This document shows, piece by piece, positions 7,136-11,841 of a DNA stretch of 11,841 nt. Under the pieces are notes generated by a model. The model saw only the letters and a program-made list of their open reading frames with translations. It was not told the origin of the DNA and did not search any database. Each line of letters opens with the position of its first letter. Position 1 is the first letter of the stretch. Source of the DNA: Bacteroidota bacterium. Its GTDB lineage: Bacteria; Bacteroidota; Bacteroidia; Chitinophagales; Chitinophagaceae. The DNA is taken from the NCBI GenBank assembly GCA_947447835.1, contig CANFLP010000054.1:1-11841 (forward strand), given 5' to 3'. A program made the position numbers and the translations under genes.

Positions 7136-7180
7136 CTTTGAGAGTAAATGATGATGGTGGATATGGTTGTTTAATTTCAT
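7130..7180 (-). CDS. hisL: his operon leader peptide (attenuator peptide, HIHHHH)
   Basis: This 16-codon ORF reads MKLNNHIHHHHLLSKG, with five His codons in six (positions 6 and 8-11). It is followed by a 12-bp terminator hairpin and then hisG, the classic arrangement of a histidine attenuator. Its role is to sense charged tRNA-His: stalling on the His codons should prevent the terminator and allow hisGDC-B expression. The ATG at 7178-7180 is the only candidate start. The -7 promoter box ends only 4 nt upstream (7185), so the mRNA may begin at or one base before the ATG. GAGGA directly abuts the ATG, too close for normal Shine-Dalgarno spacing. The symbol is by analogy with known his leaders. 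Confidence 0.92.
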   Translation of the reverse strand: MKLNNHIHHHHLLSKG

Positions 7181-7184
7181 TCCT

Positions 7185-7216
7185 CAAATTTACGACCCTT
7201 TTGGAAAATACCCAAT
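7185..7216 (-). promoter_or_regulatory. his operon promoter (Bacteroidota -33/-7 type)
   Basis: On the minus strand ATTG (7216-7213) is followed after 20 nt by TAAATTTG (7192-7185). The -7 box is an exact TAnnTTTG match and is identical to the trp promoter box, with the same 20-nt spacing; the -33 box differs from TTTG at one base. The predicted start is about 7181, immediately before the leader ATG. I saw no better promoter in the 100 nt upstream of the leader. Confidence 0.65.
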
Positions 7217-7283
7217 AAAAAAAGAATAATTTGCCTAAATTGTACCCATAACGATTATAATTACTCAACTAACAATTGTTTTT

Positions 7284-8141
7284 ATGCGCTTAATCACACT
7301 TACAGCAATATTATCTGTGGTATCATTGTCTTTTTGTGCTCAAAAAGAAGCACCTAACCCTACTCCAGTTGTACCTACCCCTACAACGCCAACTACTCCA
7401 ACAACGCCTCCAGTTACTGACACAACAAAAAAATTAGTTTGGTCAGACGAATTTGACAAAGGAACCAGACCAGACACTACTAAATGGGCTTACAATATAG
7501 GAACAGGTTCCGGAGGATGGGGCAATAATGAAATGGAATACTACACAAGTGATTCTACCAATGCAAGAATTGAAAATGGCAATTTAGTAATTGAAGCTAG
7601 AGTGCAAAGCAAGGGAGGAAAAAATTATACATCAGCACGTATGTTAACACAAGGAAAAGCTTCTTGGACTTATGGCCGCTTTGAGATTAGAGCAAAACTA
7701 CCAAAGGGCAATGGCACTTGGCCTGCTATTTGGATGTTAGGGGATAATATTGGTACTGCTGGTTGGCCTGCATGTGGCGAGATAGATATTATGGAAGAAG
7801 TTGGGAAAGAACTTAATGTAATTAACTGGTCGGCACACTCTAAATTATTGAACTGGACATTGGGAACACAAAAAACATATAAGACCACTGTGGATGGTGC
7901 AACTGATGCTTTTCATGTTTACAAATTAGACTGGAATAAGGATAATATGAGTTTTTATGTAGATGATAAATTGTACTATACCGTTGCTAATGATGGAAGA
8001 GGTACCGATTCTTATCCATTTGTGGCTCCTCAATTTTTACTTTTAAATTTAGCTATTGGTGGAAATATGCCAGGCTTTATTATAGACGAAAGCGTCTTTC
8101 CGGTAAGAATGGAGGTAGATTATGTAAGAATTTATCAATAA
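7284..8141 (+). CDS. Secreted glycoside hydrolase family 16 (probable endo-beta-1,3-glucanase)
   Basis: A 285-residue exported protein: signal sequence 1-17, a Pro/Thr linker at about 24-48 (PTPTTPTTPTTPP), then one GH16 jelly-roll domain to the end. The active-site motif is GEIDIMEEVG at 165-174, giving nucleophile E166, D168 and acid/base E171. Other family marks are LVWSDEFD (51-58), YTSARMLTQGKASWTYGRFE (115-134), GTWPAIWML (144-152) and the ending MEVDYVRIYQ. The E-x-D-x-x-E spacing with an extra residue is that of laminarinases and lichenases; laminarin-type beta-1,3-glucan is the likely substrate, but other GH16 activities are possible. C18 could be a lipid attachment site, although Phe at -1 is atypical. 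It is transcribed away from the his operon, and a lactonase gene follows after 16 nt. Confidence 0.92.
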   Translation: MRLITLTAILSVVSLSFCAQKEAPNPTPVVPTPTTPTTPTTPPVTDTTKKLVWSDEFDKGTRPDTTKWAYNIGTGSGGWGNNEMEYYTSDSTNARIENGNLVIEARVQSKGGKNYTSARMLTQGKASWTYGRFEIRAKLPKGNGTWPAIWMLGDNIGTAGWPACGEIDIMEEVGKELNVINWSAHSKLLNWTLGTQKTYKTTVDGATDAFHVYKLDWNKDNMSFYVDDKLYYTVANDGRGTDSYPFVAPQFLLLNLAIGGNMPGFIIDESVFPVRMEVDYVRIYQ

Positions 8142-8157
8142 AATATTTTGTGCTTTT

Positions 8158-9285
8158 ATGTTAATTAAAACAAATTTCACTCACAGCATTCTTGGATTAT
8201 TTGTATTTGTTATGCTGCTGCAAATAAATGGTATCGCACAAAATGCTAATTTATTAGTAGGTACTTATACTCAAAAAGGAAGCAAGGGAATTTACGTATT
8301 TAGTTTTGATACGGCTTCAGGAAAAGCAGTTGAATTAAGCCATACAGACAGTTGCACAAGCCCTTCTTTTTTGACTATTTCAAAGGATAAGCAATTTGTA
8401 TACGCCGTAAACGAAACAAGCCGAGGAATGGTAAGTGCATTCTCTTTAAAAAATAATAAACTCACTTTATTACAACAAAAAGAGACAAAAGGTGCGGATC
8501 CATGTTATATTACAATAAGTCCTGATCAACATAATTTATTTGTTGCCAATTATTCAGGTGGAAGCATTACACAATTTCATCGCTTTGCTGACGGACTTAT
8601 TTCAAACGCACAACAGTTCATTCAACATAGTGGTAAAAGTATTAATGCGGCTAGACAAGAAAAAGCACATGTACATGGTACCTTCTTTTCGCCCAATGGC
8701 CAACATTTATTAACTCCTGATTTAGGCATGGACCAAGTCAGTGTTTACCCATACTCTAATAACACAAGCCTCCCATTAGATTTGTCAAAAACAAAAAGCA
8801 TTGTATCCAACCCTGGATCGGGTCCTAGACATATTGCATTTTCAAAAAATGGCCACTATTTATATATTATCGAAGAACTTAGTGGAAGCATCAGCGTTTA
8901 TAGTTTTACCAAAGGACAAGCCACTTTTATTCAAAAAGTAATCACACACACCGCCTCATTTAAAGGAGCGCCAGGAAGCGCGGATATCCATCTTTCTCCT
9001 GATGGGCTATTTTTATATGCAAGCAACAGAGGCGAAGAAAATAATATTGCAAAGTTTGCTGTTTTATCTAATGGAAAATTAAACGAATCTACATTTTCAT
9101 TATATCCTACATTAGGAAACAAGCCTAGGAATTTTACCATTAGCGATGATGGCAATTGGTTGTTAGTTGCTAATCAGGATTCAGATAATATTGTTGTGTT
9201 TAAACGAAATAAAGTATCAGGTGATTTGTCCAACACGGGCAATACAATTAAAGTTTCCATGCCTGTTTGCTTGGTCCTATTTTAA
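8158..9285 (+). CDS. Secreted lactonase-family beta-propeller (6-phosphogluconolactonase-like)
   Basis: A 375-residue protein of the seven-bladed lactonase family that includes YbhE-type 6-phosphogluconolactonases. Visible are NLLVGTYTQKGSKGIYVFSF (31-50), KAHVHGTFFSPNG (169-181), SGPRHIAFSKNG (221-232) and the repeated blade ends such as SPDGLFLYASNRG (280-292) and SDDGNWLLVANQDSDNIVVF (329-348). The first 28 residues are a signal peptide ending at GIAQ, so it acts outside the cytoplasm. A phosphorylated sugar lactone is therefore an unlikely substrate; a free aldonolactone is more plausible. It follows the GH16 gene by 16 nt on the same strand, probably as one transcript, and its 3' end faces the SET gene across 25 nt with no clear hairpin. 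The exact substrate is not determinable here. Confidence 0.85.
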   Translation: MLIKTNFTHSILGLFVFVMLLQINGIAQNANLLVGTYTQKGSKGIYVFSFDTASGKAVELSHTDSCTSPSFLTISKDKQFVYAVNETSRGMVSAFSLKNNKLTLLQQKETKGADPCYITISPDQHNLFVANYSGGSITQFHRFADGLISNAQQFIQHSGKSINAARQEKAHVHGTFFSPNGQHLLTPDLGMDQVSVYPYSNNTSLPLDLSKTKSIVSNPGSGPRHIAFSKNGHYLYIIEELSGSISVYSFTKGQATFIQKVITHTASFKGAPGSADIHLSPDGLFLYASNRGEENNIAKFAVLSNGKLNESTFSLYPTLGNKPRNFTISDDGNWLLVANQDSDNIVVFKRNKVSGDLSNTGNTIKVSMPVCLVLF

Positions 9286-9310
9286 TTAATAAAGCGCATC
9301 TTAAGCAAGG

Positions 9311-9697
9311 CTATTGCTGTTCAAACCAAACTGGATCTGAAGAAGGGCCTTCTGGGCACATATAATTAATAAACAACTCTGCTCCTATTTCTATATCCTG
9401 CAATGTTGTAATGGAAATTGTTTGATGTTCAAAATCCATATCATAAGCGCAATTAGGATTATTAGAATGATTATAAATTGATAGGTATCCTAATGCAACA
9501 GCAGCCATTTTACTATCGTCCCCCCATTCAAAAATATAGTCATATAATAAAGTCTGTTCTAATTTCTCACGGCCTTTGGCATCCACAACAATTACTGGAG
9601 CAATTTCGATCGTAGTATTTGCGGCAATGGGCTCAGTCGTAAAAACACCCCTGCCCCTATTATTAGATGAAGCAATTGTTAAGAATGGAAGAATCAT
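9311..9697 (-). CDS. Small SET-domain protein (putative protein-lysine methyltransferase)
   Basis: A 128-residue protein made almost entirely of one SET domain. Motifs in order are GRGVFTTEPIAANTTIE (15-31), YNHSNNPNCAYD (75-86, the NHSxxPNC cofactor and substrate pocket) and DIEIGAELFINY (101-112) with the catalytic-position Y112. SET enzymes transfer a methyl group from S-adenosylmethionine to lysine side chains, but the target of this protein cannot be told. There is no signal peptide, so it should be cytoplasmic. No Cys-rich post-SET zinc site is visible; one Cys (C114) follows the domain. It stands alone, convergent with the lactonase gene and divergent from mgtE with only 46 nt between the starts. 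Confidence 0.82.
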   Translation of the reverse strand: MILPFLTIASSNNRGRGVFTTEPIAANTTIEIAPVIVVDAKGREKLEQTLLYDYIFEWGDDSKMAAVALGYLSIYNHSNNPNCAYDMDFEHQTISITTLQDIEIGAELFINYMCPEGPSSDPVWFEQQ

Positions 9698-9743
9698 GGC
9701 CTAAATATAGGGCATCCTTAGGATTTTTATTAACTTGCACCCC

Positions 9744-11141
9744 ATGTCAGATGAATTAAAAATAGAAGAGGTTAATTTATCGGAAGTTTTCATTGAAGTG
9801 TTGTCAAAGAATGACGAAGCACTTTTAAGAGAATTTTTGGATGAGCAAAATATCAGCGATGTAGTTGAACTGGTGAATGAATTTCCAGAACAAGAAGCTA
9901 CCATCATTGATCATATGACTGTGCACCGTGCAGTAAGTGTTTTTAAGATTCTAGACATTAACCAACAAAAGGATATCATTAAGGAATTACCTGCACGTAA
10001 AACTGCTAAAATTCTGAATGAACTTCCACCGGATGACCGTACCGACTTTTTAGAAGAATTACCTAAAGCTGCTATCAGAGATTTAATAAAATTATTAGAT
10101 CCTGAGGAACGCAAAATTACACTATCCCTTTTAGGATATCCCGAAGATAGTGTGGGTCGTTTGATGACTCCTGACTACGTGTATGTTTATCCTCATTATA
10201 CCGTGGCACATGTTTTAGAAACTATTCGTCATTATGGAAAAAATTCTGAAACGATTGACGTTATATATATCATTGACGAAAATGGTGGATTGGTAGATGA
10301 CATTAGAATTAGAGATTTATTATTAGCGCAACCTAATGATTTAATTAAGGATATTATAGACGGTCGTTTTGTTGCATTAAATGTATACGACGATCAGGAG
10401 CATGCAAGTCAGGTTTTCAAAATGAACAACCGCACAGCGATTCCAGTTGTAGATGACAACAATGTATTATTAGGAATAGTAACGATAGATGATATCCTTT
10501 GGGTAACCAATGAAGAGTTCTCTGAGGATATGCAAAAAATGGGAGGTACCGAATCCTTGAATGAACCTTACCTAGATATTTCATTGAAAAAATTATTCCA
10601 AAAGCGTATCACTTGGTTGGTAATTTTATTCTTTGGAGAAATGTTCACTGCATCTGCAATGGGCTATTTTGAAAAAGAAATGCAAAGAGCTTTTGTACTT
10701 ACATTATTTATACCATTGATTTTGTCAAGTGGTGGTAACTCTGGTTCACAAGCTTCTACCCTAATTATCCAAGCCATGTCTGTTGGTGAAATTACAGTGG
10801 CAAACTGGTGGAAAATTTTAAGAAGAGAGATTTTAAGTGGACTGTTCCTTGGTTTAGTACTTGGATTAATTGGATTCTTTAGAGTTATAGTATGGAATAG
10901 TATTTTTCCTACCCTATATGGGGATCATTATTTCCTAGTTGCATTCACTATTGGTTTTACTTTATTAGGTGTTGTATTATGGGGTACTATAACTGGTTCA
11001 ATGCTGCCTATAATATTAAAAAAACTAGGCGCCGATCCAGCTGCTTCTTCAGCGCCCTTTGTTGCAACACTAGTAGATGTTACTGCATTGATTATTTATT
11101 TTAGTGTGGCTATGTTAATTCTTCATGGAACTTTATTATAA
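9744..11141 (+). CDS. mgtE: MgtE-family magnesium channel
   Basis: A 465-residue inner-membrane Mg2+ channel. Order of parts: MgtE N-domain (about 15-125, helical, with ELPARKTAKILNELPPDDRT around 82-101), a CBS pair (about 137-253, including VGRLMTPDYV and TAIPVVDDNNVLLGIVTIDD), a plug-helix region, then five membrane helices from about 290 to 463. SSGGNSGSQASTLIIQAMS (328-346) is the family pore signature, and D431 in KKLGADPA matches the pore aspartate that binds Mg2+ in Thermus MgtE. In the family the cytosolic domains close the pore when Mg2+ is high. I start at the ATG at 9744; a TTG three codons upstream is less likely. There is no room for a long Mg2+ riboswitch between this start and the divergent SET gene. 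Confidence 0.95.
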   Translation: MSDELKIEEVNLSEVFIEVLSKNDEALLREFLDEQNISDVVELVNEFPEQEATIIDHMTVHRAVSVFKILDINQQKDIIKELPARKTAKILNELPPDDRTDFLEELPKAAIRDLIKLLDPEERKITLSLLGYPEDSVGRLMTPDYVYVYPHYTVAHVLETIRHYGKNSETIDVIYIIDENGGLVDDIRIRDLLLAQPNDLIKDIIDGRFVALNVYDDQEHASQVFKMNNRTAIPVVDDNNVLLGIVTIDDILWVTNEEFSEDMQKMGGTESLNEPYLDISLKKLFQKRITWLVILFFGEMFTASAMGYFEKEMQRAFVLTLFIPLILSSGGNSGSQASTLIIQAMSVGEITVANWWKILRREILSGLFLGLVLGLIGFFRVIVWNSIFPTLYGDHYFLVAFTIGFTLLGVVLWGTITGSMLPIILKKLGADPAASSAPFVATLVDVTALIIYFSVAMLILHGTLL

Positions 11142-11154
11142 TTGTAGCGTAATT

Positions 11155-11763
11155 CTATAACTGACTTTCAATTAAAGATTTTACTTTCTTTTCCCAATCT
11201 TCTTTTGTAATACTTAATACAATAGAATCTCTTCTTGTACCATCCGGTTTTGGCAAATGACTTCGTAATACACCTTCTACACTGCACCCAATTTTTTGCA
11301 TTGCTGCAATACTTCTTTTATTATTATTGTCTGCCCTAAACTCTACCCTTTTAAAATTCATTTGTTCAAACGCAAATTTTAAAAGCAAATATTTACAATG
11401 TTGATTGAGTCCTGTTCCCCACACTTTTTCACTGTACCAAGTATACCCCAATTGAGTAGTTTCAAAAGCCAATTGGACATCATAAAATCTGGTACTACCC
11501 ACGTAGGATTGAGAGGCCTTGTCAAAAACAATAAATGGATATGCGATTTTGTCATTTCTTGACTGAATAGCAGTTTGAATATACCCTTTCAAATCCTCGG
11601 GTTTTTGAATAGCCACTAAGGAGAATTTCCATAATGCTGGTTCATTTTCTACATAACCCTCCAACGAATCCACATCTGCAATCGTTATAGGCCTTAAGAT
11701 AACCTTATCGTCCTCTAGAATATAGTCTTTTGTGAAATCTAATTGCTCCATGGTTACATACAT
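11155..11763 (-). CDS. GNAT acetyltransferase, RimJ/RimL-like
   Basis: A 202-residue cytoplasmic acetyltransferase of the GNAT fold, RimJ/RimL type. It opens with KVILRPITIADVDSL (20-34), typical of this group. The acetyl-CoA region shows LGYTWYSEKVWGTGLNQHCK (105-124), where WGTGLN replaces the usual RGKGIG-type loop, followed by KRVEFRADNNNKRSIAAMQK (138-157) and KIGCSVEGVLRSHL (157-170), the conserved C-terminal half. Family members acetylate ribosomal protein N-termini, antibiotics or small metabolites; the substrate here cannot be told. Met1 (11761-11763) and Met5 (11749-11751) are both possible starts. It converges on mgtE with 13 nt between stops and diverges from the amidotransferase gene at the right edge. 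Confidence 0.9.
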   Translation of the reverse strand: MYVTMEQLDFTKDYILEDDKVILRPITIADVDSLEGYVENEPALWKFSLVAIQKPEDLKGYIQTAIQSRNDKIAYPFIVFDKASQSYVGSTRFYDVQLAFETTQLGYTWYSEKVWGTGLNQHCKYLLLKFAFEQMNFKRVEFRADNNNKRSIAAMQKIGCSVEGVLRSHLPKPDGTRRDSIVLSITKEDWEKKVKSLIESQL

Positions 11764-11821
11764 TAAAATATTAATGTTTATTTTTGCTTAAATTAGATAT
11801 TAATACTCAAAAAGTCAAAAT

Positions 11822-11841
11822 ATGTGTGGAATTGTAGGATA
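11822..11841 (+). CDS. glmS: Start of a class II glutamine amidotransferase, probably GlmS (cut by window edge)
   Basis: The last 20 bases read ATG TGT GGA ATT GTA GGA TA, giving MCGIVG followed by a Tyr or stop codon. MCGIVG with Cys2 as N-terminal nucleophile is the hallmark of class II amidotransferases. MCGIVGY is most typical of GlmS, which makes glucosamine 6-phosphate from fructose 6-phosphate and glutamine; PurF and AsnB relatives start similarly. Only six codons are visible, so the enzyme identity is a guess. Confidence 0.55.

Noticed and set aside
7230..7263. Candidate promoter for the GH16 gene (TTTG at 7230-7233, TATAATTA at 7256-7263)
   Set aside because: Spacing of 22 nt is acceptable, but the -7 box matches only four of six fixed consensus positions. 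A promoter must exist somewhere in 7217-7283, but I cannot place it.
7381..7425. Tandem repeat (ACxCCxACT-like units) in the GH16 gene
   Set aside because: It is explained by the Pro/Thr linker coding sequence and is not a mobile or CRISPR repeat.
9698..9743. Magnesium riboswitch (M-box or similar) upstream of mgtE
   Set aside because: Only 46 nt separate mgtE from the divergent SET gene; no structured leader of the needed size fits, and I see no stable hairpin.
11764..11821. Promoter for the glmS-like gene (TTTTTG near 11776-11782)
   Set aside because: There is a -33-like T-rich stretch but no TAnnTTTG at proper spacing, so it was not called.
1..11841. tRNA or rRNA genes, insertion sequences, CRISPR arrays, phage genes
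   Set aside because: None seen by reading both strands; the genes have similar composition and no transposase, integrase or regularly spaced repeats are present.

Overview
The window looks like a chromosomal segment of a Bacteroidota bacterium, most likely near Chitinophagaceae. The reasons are AT-rich DNA, promoters of the TTTG/TAnnTTTG type, little Shine-Dalgarno sequence, a bifunctional HisB, signal peptides ending in NAQ or IAQ, and family content typical of that phylum. The taxonomic placement is inferred from these traits and was not searched.

Layout: positions 1-703 (minus) hold the first 234 codons of trpE, cut by the window edge. Positions 704-978 are a complete trp control region: a TTTG-N20-TAAATTTG promoter, an 18-residue leader peptide with three consecutive Trp codons, and a 14-bp terminator hairpin with a T-run just before trpE. 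Positions 979-7045 (minus) are a tight operon hisG-hisD-hisC-[sugar dehydrogenase]-[cytochrome c]-hisB. A secreted PQQ-type sugar/sorbosone dehydrogenase and a small c-type cytochrome sit between hisC and hisB. Positions 7046-7216 hold the his control region, built like the trp one: a TTG-N20-TAAATTTG promoter, a 16-residue leader peptide with five His codons, and a 12-bp terminator hairpin before hisG. Rightward from 7284 come a secreted family-16 glycoside hydrolase and a secreted lactonase-type beta-propeller. Then follow a small SET-domain protein (minus), an MgtE magnesium channel (plus), a RimJ/RimL-like acetyltransferase (minus), and the first six codons of a class II glutamine amidotransferase, probably glmS (plus), at the right edge.

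How it works together: the main result is a pair of ribosome-dependent transcription attenuators, not represented by any long ORF, that flank the his cluster and control his and trp. In both, the RNA strand that could pair with the first arm of the terminator (the antiterminator strand) lies at the 3' end of the leader ORF. In both it starts exactly 12 nt after the last regulatory codon. A ribosome stalled on His or Trp codons would leave that strand free to block the terminator. A ribosome that reaches the stop codon would cover it and let the terminator form. hisB is followed by no convincing terminator, so his transcripts may run into the trp attenuator. hisH, hisA, hisF and hisI are not in the window. 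The secreted glucanase, sugar dehydrogenase, cytochrome c and lactonase could form a periplasmic glucan-glucose-lactone-aldonate route, but that is inference from proximity.
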